A DNA stretch of 28,308 nt from an uncultured Parabacteroides sp. (lineage in GTDB: Bacteria; Bacteroidota; Bacteroidia; Bacteroidales; Tannerellaceae), in contig CAKUZF010000035.1 in assembly GCA_934718155.1 (NCBI GenBank), forward strand, positions 1 to 28,308, given 5' to 3'. Below the pieces are notes generated by a model. That model worked only from the letters and a program-made list of their open reading frames with translations. It made no database searches and was not told the origin of the DNA. Shown in pieces: positions 15,649-23,413 of the stretch. How positions within the stretch are numbered: position 1 is the first letter of the stretch; every line of letters starts with the position of its first letter. The position numbers and the translations under genes are program-made.

Positions 15649-17079
15649 ATGATTATAGAAGCATTGCAAGAACTCTATCGCCAATACACAGGGCACACGC
15701 CTGAGCAGATCGACGAATTGCCCTCTTCGGGCTCAAACCGCCGCTATTTCAGACTGAAAGGCGTGCAAAACGTGATCGGTGTCAGTGGCACCTCCGTCGA
15801 GGAAAACGAAGCCTTTCTTTACATGGCCCGCCACTTCCGCGAGAAGGGACTGTCTGTTCCCGAGGTGTATGCCGCAAGCGACAACCACGCTTTCTACATC
15901 CAAGAGGACCTGGGCGACACCCTGCTGTTCAACGCCATCGAGAAGGGACGGAAAAGCAGCGTGTTCGACGAAGAGGAACGCCAGTTGCTGCAAAAGACCA
16001 TCACCCGCCTGCCCGACATCCAGTTTAGAGGAGCCGACGGATTCGACTTCAACCATTGCTACCCGCAAGCGGAGTTCAACCAACGCTCCATCCTTTGGGA
16101 CCTGAACTACTTCAAATATTGCTTCCTGAAAGCCACAGGACTGGAGTTTCAAGAGAATCTCCTGGAAGACGACTTCGTAAAGATGAGCGACGTGTTGCTG
16201 CGCAGCTCGTCGGCCACCTTCCTCTATCGCGATTTCCAGTCGCGCAACGTGATGATCAAAGATGGCGAGCCTTGGTTCATCGATTTCCAAGGCGGGCGTA
16301 AGGGGCCGGTCTACTACGACGTGGCCTCCTTCCTGTGGCAAGCGAAAGCGAAATTCCCGCCCCATTTGCGAGAGGAACTGCTGAGCGACTACATCACGGC
16401 CCTGCGCAAGTACATCCCGGTGGATGAGAGCTATTTCCGCAGCCAGCTGCGCCACTTCGTGCTGTTCCGCACGTTGCAGGTGCTGGGCGCCTACGGATTC
16501 AGAGGCTATTTCGAAAAGAAGCCGCACTTCATCCAGAGCGTGCCTTTCGCCATCGAGAACCTGCGGGAGCTGCTACGAGAAGGCTTCCCCGAATATCCCT
16601 ATCTCTCGCAAGTCTTGAAAGAGCTGACCGAGCTGAAGCAATTCTCCGACGACCTATCGAAGCGCACGCTGGAGGTCAAGGTGGTGAGTTTCGCCTATAA
16701 GAAAGGCATCCCCAACGACGCGAGCGGCAACGGCGGCGGCTTCGTGTTCGATTGCCGCGCCATCAACAACCCGGGCAAGTATGAGCGCTACAACCATTTC
16801 ACGGGATTAGACGAGCCCGTCATCCAGTTCCTCGAAGAGGATGGCGAGATCACCACCTTCTTAGCGCATGTGTATGACATCGTGGATGCCTCCGTCAAGC
16901 GCTACATGGATCGTGGCTTCACCAACCTGATGGTCTGCTTCGGCTGCACAGGCGGTCAGCACCGTTCGGTTTATTCCGCTCAACACCTGGCTGAGCACCT
17001 CAACAAGACCTTCGGCGTGAAGGTGGATTTGGTGCACCGCGAACAGAACATCGAACAAATATTCAAATCTACATTATGA
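15649..17079 (+). CDS. AmgK-like sugar kinase fused to RapZ C-terminal domain
   Basis: A 476-residue two-domain cytoplasmic protein. Residues 1 to about 330 are an aminoglycoside-phosphotransferase-type kinase, closest in motif pattern to AmgK, the anomeric MurNAc/GlcNAc kinase of peptidoglycan recycling. The catalytic loop is YRDFQSRNVM (catalytic D195, N200) and the metal site FIDFQGGRKGPVYYD (D212). Residues 341-476 are a RapZ C-terminal domain, beginning VKVVSFAYKKGIP and carrying the hallmark GCTGGQHRSV (432-441). The N-terminal P-loop domain of RapZ is absent. In E. coli this C-terminal domain binds glucosamine-6-phosphate and small RNAs; the tail here lacks the KRK cluster used there for RNA. 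The start ATG at 15649 follows a strong promoter. It overlaps the murU-like gene by four bases, so the two products are made together. MurNAc as substrate is inferred from that pairing. Confidence 0.88.
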   Translation: MIIEALQELYRQYTGHTPEQIDELPSSGSNRRYFRLKGVQNVIGVSGTSVEENEAFLYMARHFREKGLSVPEVYAASDNHAFYIQEDLGDTLLFNAIEKGRKSSVFDEEERQLLQKTITRLPDIQFRGADGFDFNHCYPQAEFNQRSILWDLNYFKYCFLKATGLEFQENLLEDDFVKMSDVLLRSSSATFLYRDFQSRNVMIKDGEPWFIDFQGGRKGPVYYDVASFLWQAKAKFPPHLREELLSDYITALRKYIPVDESYFRSQLRHFVLFRTLQVLGAYGFRGYFEKKPHFIQSVPFAIENLRELLREGFPEYPYLSQVLKELTELKQFSDDLSKRTLEVKVVSFAYKKGIPNDASGNGGGFVFDCRAINNPGKYERYNHFTGLDEPVIQFLEEDGEITTFLAHVYDIVDASVKRYMDRGFTNLMVCFGCTGGQHRSVYSAQHLAEHLNKTFGVKVDLVHREQNIEQIFKSTL

Positions 17080-17810
17080 AAGCTATGATTTTTGCGGCGG
17101 GATTGGGAAGCCGACTCAAGCCGCTCACCGACAACATGCCCAAAGCCCTGGTGCCCGTAGCCGGGAAACCCATGCTGGAGCACGTCATCCTCAAACTGAA
17201 GGAGGCGGGATTCGATCAAATCGTGATCAACATCCACCATTTAGGGCAGCAAATCATCGATTTCTTGCAAGCCAACAACAACTTTGGCGTGAAGATCTAT
17301 ATCTCCGACGAACGAGATTACCTGCTCGACACGGGCGGTGGCATCAAGAAAGCCTCCCTTTTCCTGCAAGGCGACGAGCCCTTCCTGGTGCATAATGTGG
17401 ATATCCTCTCCAACGTAGACCTGAAGCAGCTTTATCAACAACATGTCAACAACAACGCCTTGGCTACGCTTTTAGTCAGCCAGCGGCAAACCTCTCGCTA
17501 CCTGCTGTTCAACCAGGAGAACAAGCTCTGCGGTTGGCGCAACCATGCGACGGGCGAGGTTAAATCCTTCTATCCCTACTTCGATCCGCAGCAGTACACC
17601 GAGTATGCCTTTGGCGGCATCCACGTGATGTCTCCCAAAATATTGGATTGGATGGAGGAGTGGACCGGTAAGTTCTCGATCATTCAGTTCTATCTCTCCA
17701 TCTGCGCCCGCACAGACATTCATGCGTTCCCCTTGTCTAACCTGCGTTTGCTCGACATTGGCAAACCCGAGACCTTAGCCGAAGCCGAACGCTTCCTCCA
17801 CGCAAGATAA
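17076..17810 (+). CDS. murU: MurNAc-1-phosphate uridylyltransferase-like nucleotidyltransferase
   Basis: A 244-residue single-domain GT-A nucleotidyltransferase. The NTP-binding loop FAAGLGSRLKPLT is at 6-18, followed by MPKALVPVAGKPM; a metal-binding aspartate is D109 in HNVDIL. It joins a sugar-1-phosphate to a nucleotide. Related enzymes use mannose- or glucose-1-phosphate, but the four-base overlap with an AmgK-like kinase gene matches the AmgK-MurU recycling route, in which MurNAc-1-phosphate and UTP give UDP-MurNAc. That substrate is inferred from context. The family assignment is secure, the gene symbol less so. Confidence 0.82.
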   Translation: MKAMIFAAGLGSRLKPLTDNMPKALVPVAGKPMLEHVILKLKEAGFDQIVINIHHLGQQIIDFLQANNNFGVKIYISDERDYLLDTGGGIKKASLFLQGDEPFLVHNVDILSNVDLKQLYQQHVNNNALATLLVSQRQTSRYLLFNQENKLCGWRNHATGEVKSFYPYFDPQQYTEYAFGGIHVMSPKILDWMEEWTGKFSIIQFYLSICARTDIHAFPLSNLRLLDIGKPETLAEAERFLHAR

Positions 17811-17845
17811 AAAAAACCTCCCCTCGCCCAAACGCGAGGGGAGGT
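17811..17845 (-). terminator. Intrinsic terminator of the GH2 gene
   Basis: A perfect 11-bp stem, CCTCCCCTCGC (17817-17827) against GCGAGGGGAGG (17834-17844), extendable by one A-T pair, with a 6-base loop. On the minus strand it is followed by eight T in a row. It lies 26 bases past the GH2 stop. For the convergent murU-like gene it offers only a stem without a T-run. Confidence 0.88.
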
Positions 17846-17856
17846 GCGCGTTCCGC

Positions 17857-17880
17857 GCTATTCCTCCGTGCTATTCCTCC
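17857..17880. repeat. Tandem repeat at the GH2 stop codon
   Basis: Two copies of GCTATTCCTCC (17857-17867 and 17870-17880) are spaced 13 bases apart. The right copy contains the GH2 stop codon and its last codons, so the left copy looks like a small local duplication just past the gene end. Confidence 0.6.
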
Positions 17881-20372
17881 TGACTATTCAGTTGCAACAA
17901 GGCACTCTTCACCCCGTCGGCTTGCGCCTCGAAAAGGATCGCGCCAGCCTCCTCGGCCGTCTGCACAATAGCCGTCAGCTGGCCACTGAAAAGCTTCATC
18001 TTATTCAGCTGGAAAGACTCCAAACTGATCGGATTGCCATTGGCGGCAGCCCGATAGCTACCCGCCCCCGTCACACGGAAACGTACCTCACGCGTCTCAT
18101 CGGGGCAAAGATTTCCGTTCTTATCGACGATGCGCACGTTGATGTAGGCCAAGTCTTTGCCATCGGCCGTCAGGTGCGTGCGGTCGGCCTTCAACTCGAT
18201 ATGATGCGGTTTGCCAGCCGTGCGGATCTCCTTGGTCTCGGCCACGTTGCCCTGCTCGTCGTAAGCCACCACCTTCACCGTGCCCGGCTCATACTTCGTG
18301 TCCATCCACATGAGGCGATAGCGTTTTTGCCGCTCAAAACCCTGTTGCGCCGCTCTCGAATCGCTTCCCTCCAGCGTAACGCCCAGCTCTTTCGTGCGTT
18401 TGCCTTGGCTTTTTCCATTGATAAACAGTTCAGCCGAGGGATAGCTGGTATAGACAAAGATTGGAGTCACCTTTCCCTTGCGGTCGGGCCATGTCCAGTG
18501 GGGCAGGATGTGAAGGGTCTTCTCCTCCTTGTTCCAATGGCTGCGATAGAGGTAGTAGCGATCTTTCGGGATGCTGGCCAAGTCGATGATACCAAAGAGC
18601 GAGCTATGGCTGGGCCAGTTGGTGTAGTAAGGGGTCGGTTCGCCCAAATAGTCGAAGCCGGTCCATACAAACTCACCGATGCAATAAGGCAGATCCTCAT
18701 GCTGCATAAAGTCGTCTTCGGGCAGGTTCGACCAGTTGCAATGCTCCACGTCGTAGCCCGAGCTTTGATGGTCGTCGTAAACGGCCATCGCTTTGCGCTC
18801 AACCGGGAACTTATAAACGCCGCGCGAGCTGACCGTCGAGGCCGTCTCGCTGCCCAAGATCAGCTTCTGCGGCAAGACGAGGTAGTTGCGCACATAAAGA
18901 TGAGGACGATAGTTGAAGCCCGCCACATCCATCACCGCCGCAAACCCGTTAGCCACCACTGCGTCGGGGTTGTCCATGCCCTGAGTAACGGGGCGAGTAG
19001 GATCCTCGCGATGGCAAATGTCTTGCAGCCTCTTCGCAATCAGATAACCCTCCTTGTCGCTTTGGTTGGGCACCTCGTTGCCGATACACCAGAAGACCAC
19101 ACTGGGGTTGTTGCGATAATGACGCACCAAGTTCACCAGGTCTCTCTCCGCCCATTCGTCGAAAAGCAGGTTATAGCCATTGGCGCATTTCGGCTTGTTC
19201 CACTCGTCGAAGCTCTCGGCCATCAGCATGACGCCCATCTCGTCGCAAGCCTGCACCAGCTCGGGAGCCGGCATATTGTGGGAGGTGCGAATCGCATTGC
19301 AGCCCATATCCTTCAGCATACTGATCTGATGGCGGATGGCCGCACTATTGACAGCGGCGCCCAGCGGGCCTAAGTCGTGGTGGTTGCACACCCCTTTGAA
19401 CACGGTTCGCTCGCCATTCAAGAAGAAGCCCTTATCGGGTATCACTTCGATGGAGCGAATGCCAAAGGTCGTGGTATAGGTGTCGCACAACTTATCCCCC
19501 TCGTAAAGCCGGCTCTCGGCCTTATAGAGCGCGGGCAGATCGGGCGACCACAACGTAGGCTTACGCACCGTGCACTCTTGTGCCACCTCATCCGCCTTGC
19601 CAGCCAACGATTCCGATAGCTCAATCAGCTGCTGCCCATTGGGATTGAGCAGGCGAGTCTTCAAGGTGTATTTCGCCTTATCGGCCCCTTTGGGCAACGC
19701 CACTTGCGTGCGGAAGCTCACTTTGGCCGCCTCTCGGCTGACCTCGGGAGTGGTCACATAGGTGCCCCATACGGGAATGTGAGCCGCCTCGGTCACGATC
19801 AGGTGAACATTGCGGTAGAGTCCGGCACCGGGATACCAACGCGACGACTCCGGCAGGTTCTCCAAGCGTACAGCCAAGGTGTTGGGCTGTCCGGCATGCA
19901 GATAGCGGGTAATGTCGAAATAAAAGCTGTTGTAGCCGTAGGGCCAATAGCCCACCTCCTGCCCGTTCAGATAGACCCGGGCATGGCTCATCGCTCCGTC
20001 GAAAAGGATCGTAGCCCGCTTCCCTTCCGTAAACTCAGGCACCTCAAACACCGTGCGATACCAGCCTACGCCCACGAATGGCAATCCACCGGTACGCCCA
20101 GCGTGCTCCAAGGCCTCGGTCTGTCCATCTTGGGCGATGGCCACCTCCTGTTTATCGTTCTGCGCACTAAAGGGGCCGTAGATGGCCCAGTCGTGCGGCA
20201 CCGTCACCGGTTGCCAATCCGTGTCCACACACGACACCTCTTTAAACGAAGGATGATCCGACCGGGTGAAGCGCCACCCCTTTTCCAGCAAACGTTCCGT
20301 TCGCCCCTGTCCCCACGATGTAGAGATGCAGCCCATTAGCCCAACTAATAAATAAAGACAAAGTCTCTTCAT
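17871..20372 (-). CDS. GH2 beta-galactosidase-type glycoside hydrolase, exported
   Basis: An 833-residue glycosidase. The N-terminus is a signal peptide with a lipobox-like LMGC around residue 15, so a periplasmic or outer-membrane lipoprotein. GH2 order follows: sugar-binding domain (about 25-190; GVGWYRTVF, GYNSFYFDI), immunoglobulin-like domain, TIM barrel (about 300-600) and C-terminal DUF4982-like and Ig-like domains. The acid/base is E433 in WCIGNEVPN and the nucleophile E509 in LILGSETAST. Beta-galactosidase is the usual activity, but the family also includes other beta-glycosidases, so the substrate is open. The start is ATG 20372; a TTG at 20384 adds four residues. No SusC/SusD genes adjoin it. 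It has its own promoter and terminator. Confidence 0.92.
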   Translation of the reverse strand: MKRLCLYLLVGLMGCISTSWGQGRTERLLEKGWRFTRSDHPSFKEVSCVDTDWQPVTVPHDWAIYGPFSAQNDKQEVAIAQDGQTEALEHAGRTGGLPFVGVGWYRTVFEVPEFTEGKRATILFDGAMSHARVYLNGQEVGYWPYGYNSFYFDITRYLHAGQPNTLAVRLENLPESSRWYPGAGLYRNVHLIVTEAAHIPVWGTYVTTPEVSREAAKVSFRTQVALPKGADKAKYTLKTRLLNPNGQQLIELSESLAGKADEVAQECTVRKPTLWSPDLPALYKAESRLYEGDKLCDTYTTTFGIRSIEVIPDKGFFLNGERTVFKGVCNHHDLGPLGAAVNSAAIRHQISMLKDMGCNAIRTSHNMPAPELVQACDEMGVMLMAESFDEWNKPKCANGYNLLFDEWAERDLVNLVRHYRNNPSVVFWCIGNEVPNQSDKEGYLIAKRLQDICHREDPTRPVTQGMDNPDAVVANGFAAVMDVAGFNYRPHLYVRNYLVLPQKLILGSETASTVSSRGVYKFPVERKAMAVYDDHQSSGYDVEHCNWSNLPEDDFMQHEDLPYCIGEFVWTGFDYLGEPTPYYTNWPSHSSLFGIIDLASIPKDRYYLYRSHWNKEEKTLHILPHWTWPDRKGKVTPIFVYTSYPSAELFINGKSQGKRTKELGVTLEGSDSRAAQQGFERQKRYRLMWMDTKYEPGTVKVVAYDEQGNVAETKEIRTAGKPHHIELKADRTHLTADGKDLAYINVRIVDKNGNLCPDETREVRFRVTGAGSYRAAANGNPISLESFQLNKMKLFSGQLTAIVQTAEEAGAILFEAQADGVKSALLQLNSQEE

Positions 20373-20405
20373 GACTATTTTCAATTTAAATTATACTTAA
20401 TGGTC

Positions 20406-20435
20406 CAAAATTACTACTTTTGCAACGAGTACAAA
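20406..20435 (-). promoter_or_regulatory. Promoter of the GH2 gene, interlocked with the dicarboxylate transporter promoter
   Basis: On the minus strand TTTG (complement of 20432-20435), 18 bases and TAATTTTG (complement of 20406-20413) form a near-perfect two-box promoter. The -7 box is 33 bases before the GH2 ATG. The spacer contains the -7 box of the opposite gene. Confidence 0.7.
20415..20422 (+). promoter_or_regulatory. -7 box of the C4-dicarboxylate transporter gene
   Basis: TACTTTTG, an exact consensus match, 36 bases before the ATG at 20459. No TTTG is found at 18-20 bases upstream. It lies within the spacer of the opposing GH2 promoter. Confidence 0.6.
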
Positions 20436-20458
20436 TAAAAATTTAAGAAATACACTTC

Positions 20459-21772
20459 ATGCTGATACAATTAGCGTTCGTTTTAATCGCCATACTAATC
20501 GGTGCCCGCATCGGAGGCATTGGCTTGGGAGTTTTAGGCGGATTTGGCCTGGGTATCCTCACCTTCGTATTCGGGTTGCAACCCACGTCGCCTCCCATTG
20601 ATGTCATGTTGATGATCGTAGCCGTCATTGCGGCCGCCAGCTGCATGCAGGCCGCCGGAGGATTAGACTTGATGGTGAAATGGGCCGAGCAGCTCCTGCG
20701 TAAGCATCCGCAACGCATCACGATCCTCAGCCCCATCGTCACCTACCTCTTCACGTTCATCGCCGGCACAGGCCACGTGGCCTACTCCGTGTTGCCCGTG
20801 ATTGCCGAGGTGGCCACCGAGACGAAGATCCGCCCCGAACGTCCCTTGGGTATTGCCGTGATCGCTTCGCAGCAGGCCATCACCGCCAGCCCGATCTCGG
20901 CCGCCACGGTAGCCCTGCTAAGTATGCTCTCGGGCTATGGCATCAGCCTGCTCGACATCTTATTGATCTCCATACCTTGCACCTTTGCCGGAATCATGGC
21001 CGGAGCGATCTACTCGCTTCGTGTGGGCAAAGACCTGATGGACGACCCCGAATACCAACGCCGACTGGCCAGCCGTGAGTTTTCCAACCAGCACTACGAG
21101 GCGAAGGGCGTAGAGAACTACCGCAAGGCCGCCCTCTCGGTAGGCATCTTCATCTTGGCCACGGTAGCGATCGTATTGTTCGGCTCCATCGAGAGCCTCC
21201 GTCCGCATTTCGACACCGAAGGCGGCACGGTGCTGATGCCGATGGCACACATCATCGAGGTGTTGATGCTGGGTGCCGCAGCCCTCATACTTATCGTCAC
21301 CAAGACCGATGGCATCAAGGCGGCGACCGGCTCCGTGTTCAGCGCCGGCATGCAAGCCGTCGTAGCCATCTTTGGTATCGCCTGGATGGGCGACACCTTC
21401 ATCGGAGGCAACATGGCCGAGCTGAGAGGCTCCATCGAGCAGATCGTCACCGAGATGCCTTGGCTTTTCGGCCTCGCCCTCTTCGTTATGTCGATCCTGC
21501 TGTTCAGCCAAGCCGCCACCATCCGAGCCCTGCTCCCCCTGGGATTGGCCTTGGGCATCTCTCCCTGGATGCTGATCGCCCTCTTCCCGACCGTGAATGG
21601 ATACTTCTTCATCCCTAACTACCCGACCATCGTGGCTGCTATCAACTTCGACCGTACGGGCACAACCCACATCGGAAAGTACCTGCTGAACCATTCATTC
21701 ATGCTTCCCGGACTGATCGCCACGAGCGTCTCGGTGCTCTTAGGTTTGATTCTTGTCTTTTTCTTTCACTAA
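20459..21772 (+). CDS. Anaerobic C4-dicarboxylate transporter, DcuA/DcuB family
   Basis: A 437-residue inner-membrane carrier with about ten to twelve hydrophobic helices and no signal peptide. Family features include the glycine-rich first helices (IGARIGGIGLGVLGGFGLG), FIAGTGHVAYSVLPVIAEVA and ASQQAITASPISAATVALL. It should exchange fumarate, malate or aspartate for succinate during anaerobic fumarate respiration. DcuA and DcuB cannot be told apart from sequence alone, so no symbol is given. It is convergent with the methyltransferase gene, with only three bases between stop codons. Confidence 0.93.
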   Translation: MLIQLAFVLIAILIGARIGGIGLGVLGGFGLGILTFVFGLQPTSPPIDVMLMIVAVIAAASCMQAAGGLDLMVKWAEQLLRKHPQRITILSPIVTYLFTFIAGTGHVAYSVLPVIAEVATETKIRPERPLGIAVIASQQAITASPISAATVALLSMLSGYGISLLDILLISIPCTFAGIMAGAIYSLRVGKDLMDDPEYQRRLASREFSNQHYEAKGVENYRKAALSVGIFILATVAIVLFGSIESLRPHFDTEGGTVLMPMAHIIEVLMLGAAALILIVTKTDGIKAATGSVFSAGMQAVVAIFGIAWMGDTFIGGNMAELRGSIEQIVTEMPWLFGLALFVMSILLFSQAATIRALLPLGLALGISPWMLIALFPTVNGYFFIPNYPTIVAAINFDRTGTTHIGKYLLNHSFMLPGLIATSVSVLLGLILVFFFH

Positions 21773-21775
21773 AGG

Positions 21776-22507
21776 CTACTTTACTGTTAAGCGAGCCAAA
21801 TAGTCGTAATGTTCGCCCTCGGCGATCTTTTCGGCCTGGAATCCGGCCTGTGTCGCTTGCAAGCTGAGCGTGCAAAAATCAATGTAAATCCAGTCGAAAG
21901 GATCGCCTTTGATCTGCTTATATTGCATCTGGAAATCCACCTCGCCGAAATAGTCGTCTTCGGGAGCAAGATCAATATGGCCGTCTTCATCCTCGAAAAG
22001 ATAGCTCAGGTCGCTCGAATCCATCAATACCTGCCCACCGGGAGCCAAGAGCTGCCTCATACGGAAAAAGAAGGCGGGGAAGTTGCCCAGCTTACCCACA
22101 ATGCCCGAACCATTCATCAGCAGCAAAATGGTATCGAATGATCCCTCGAAGGTTGGGTCGAAAAGGTTTCTCAGCTGCGCTTTCTCGACTCCTCGCTCAC
22201 GCATCGCCTCAACCGAGCGAGGCGAGATGTCGATGGCAGTCACCTTTTGCCCCATGGCCTGCAAGGCCAAGGAATGGCATCCACTGCCCGCCCCTACATC
22301 CAATATGCGGCCACGGCTATGTTGAAGAGCCAATCGCTCGATGGCCGGCATCTCGTCGAAACCACGAAAGAGTTGACTGACAGGTATCTCATCCTCATCA
22401 AACTGCGAGGAGAACACACGGAGTTTGCTGGCCTTTCCATGAGCCAAGTAGTCGGCAATCGCCGCACCCATCGGGTCGCGATCGGGGGATAATGTCAATG
22501 TTCGCAT
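21776..22507 (-). CDS. Class I SAM-dependent methyltransferase
   Basis: A 243-residue cytoplasmic protein with a Rossmann methyltransferase core. SAM-binding motif I is ILDVGAGSGCHSLAL (68-82), and motif II includes VTAIDISPRSVEAMRERG. A later strand, LLLMNGSGIVGK, followed by LLAPGGQVLMD, is typical of the fold. The substrate is not apparent. The start is ATG 22507; a GTG at 22513 would add two residues. It is divergent from cytidine deaminase and ends three bases from the transporter gene. Confidence 0.88.
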   Translation of the reverse strand: MRTLTLSPDRDPMGAAIADYLAHGKASKLRVFSSQFDEDEIPVSQLFRGFDEMPAIERLALQHSRGRILDVGAGSGCHSLALQAMGQKVTAIDISPRSVEAMRERGVEKAQLRNLFDPTFEGSFDTILLLMNGSGIVGKLGNFPAFFFRMRQLLAPGGQVLMDSSDLSYLFEDEDGHIDLAPEDDYFGEVDFQMQYKQIKGDPFDWIYIDFCTLSLQATQAGFQAEKIAEGEHYDYLARLTVK

Positions 22508-22537
22508 AAACACGCTATTCTAATCTGTTTCGAAGGG

Positions 22538-22545
22538 CGAAATTA
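22538..22545 (-). promoter_or_regulatory. Putative -7 box of the methyltransferase gene
   Basis: The minus strand reads TAATTTCG, 31 bases before the ATG. It is the same octamer at nearly the same distance as before yraN. No good upstream box. Confidence 0.4.
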
Positions 22546-22557
22546 CAATAATCTTTT

Positions 22558-22565
22558 TATATTTA
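22558..22565 (+). promoter_or_regulatory. Possible -7 box of cytidine deaminase
   Basis: TATATTTA matches seven of eight consensus positions and lies 27 bases before the ATG. No matching upstream box was found, so this is weak. Confidence 0.25.
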
Positions 22566-22591
22566 CAGCGCAAAACCAAAAAGGAGACCCC

Positions 22592-23068
22592 ATGAAACAA
22601 CTGAAAATAGAGACGACCGTCGGCATATATCCCTATGCGGAACTCGACGAAAGCAGAAGACTCCTGTATCAAGCGGCTCAGGAGGCGGCCCAAAAGGCCT
22701 ACGCCCCCTATTCCCACTTCCAGGTAGGAGCCGCCCTGCTGCTCGACAACCAAACCCTCATCACAGGCAGCAACCAAGAGAACGCCTCCTATCCCGCAGG
22801 TTGCTGCGCCGAACGCACCGCACTCTTCTATGCGGGAGCGAACTTCCCGGCCAACCGCGTGGAATGTATCGGCATCGTAGCCTTCAACCCCAACGGGCAG
22901 GTAGAGCAGATCTCGCCCTGTGGCATTTGCCGCCAAGTGCTCTTAGAGACCGAGCAACGCCAAGGCAGCCCCATCGCCGTATGGCTCTTTGGGCAAACCG
23001 AAGCCTATTGCTTCCCCTCTGCGGCCTCTCTCCTTCCCTTCTGCTTCGGGAAAGAGCAGCTGGGATAA
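22592..23068 (+). CDS. cdd: Cytidine deaminase
   Basis: A 158-residue zinc enzyme that deaminates cytidine and deoxycytidine in pyrimidine salvage. The motifs are C72-A-E74 in CCAERTA and P109-C110-G-I-C113 in SPCGICRQ, with YSHFQVGAAL before them as in the tetrameric (Bacillus-type) form. The N-terminal extension (MKQLKIETTVGIYPY) is common in Bacteroidetes members. It is monocistronic, divergent from the methyltransferase gene. Confidence 0.95.
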   Translation: MKQLKIETTVGIYPYAELDESRRLLYQAAQEAAQKAYAPYSHFQVGAALLLDNQTLITGSNQENASYPAGCCAERTALFYAGANFPANRVECIGIVAFNPNGQVEQISPCGICRQVLLETEQRQGSPIAVWLFGQTEAYCFPSAASLLPFCFGKEQLG

Positions 23069-23082
23069 ACCCCACTGTTCAT

Positions 23083-23122
23083 AACAAAACACCCCATACC
23101 TCCCGCTCGCGAAGTATGGGGT
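23083..23122 (-). terminator. Hairpin terminator for the frameshifted small ORF
   Basis: ACCCCATAC (23091-23099) pairs with GTATGGGGT (23114-23122), a perfect 9-bp stem. On the minus strand it is followed by GTTTTGTTAT. It lies 30 bases past the stop codon at 23152. On the plus strand no T-run follows, so it favours a minus-strand transcript. Confidence 0.6.
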
Positions 23123-23151
23123 CTACGGTCTTACCATATGGGGTTGGTTTT

Positions 23152-23366
23152 CTACTTCAGTTTGGCGATCACCACGATAGGATTATCCTCCTCGCCGAGA
23201 GCGGTGGCCTCCTCAGCCGCTATGTAGCCCACGAACCGCTCGCCATCCACCGTCGAAAGACGCATTGCGCCTCGGCGCTCGAAATCGTCGGCTATCAAAT
23301 CCGCCTTCTGATTCAACACGCCTTCATGCGAGCGCTTGTCGTAAACGAAAAGGTATGGTTAGCCAT
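23152..23366 (-). pseudogene. Small ORF interrupted by a one-base frameshift
   Basis: In the 345-base gap between cytidine deaminase and the HTH gene, one minus-strand frame is open for 68 codons (23358 down to 23152) with GC-rich, gene-like codons. It runs from VYDKRSHEGVLNQ through DFERRGAMRLSTVDGERF to EEDNPIVVIAKLK and stops. It has no start codon of its own near the upstream end. An ATG at 23366 (MANHTF) is in another frame and would join it if the four-A run at 23348-23351 held one more A, giving a protein of about 70 residues. A -7 box 29 bases upstream and a hairpin downstream bracket exactly this unit. It is therefore a recently broken gene, a programmed frameshift or a sequencing error. 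I do not recognise a family. Confidence 0.5.
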
Positions 23367-23394
23367 CAAACGCATAGGTATGAAACAAGAAGTG

Positions 23395-23402
23395 CGAAGA
23401 TA
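23395..23402 (-). promoter_or_regulatory. Putative -7 box of the frameshifted small ORF
   Basis: The minus strand reads TATCTTCG, the TAnnTTCG variant, 29 bases before the ATG at 23366. That distance matches those before yraN and the methyltransferase gene (30 and 31). No clear upstream box. Confidence 0.4.
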
Positions 23403-23413
23403 AGCAATTCTTT

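Noticed and set aside
17844..19373. A 509-codon open frame on the plus strand
   Set aside because: It is antisense to the GH2 gene, whose motifs and catalytic residues are clear; the reading is low-complexity (His, Arg, Val, Leu rich) as expected for the complement of a GC-rich gene.
23091..23150. CRISPR-like repeat suggested by repeated GGGG-containing segments
   Set aside because: Only one hairpin and one partial similarity are present, with no regular repeat-spacer pattern.
22801..23403. A plus-strand frame extending from inside cytidine deaminase across the following gap
   Set aside because: It starts inside the deaminase in another frame, has no family match and no start signal; the gap is better explained by the minus-strand unit.
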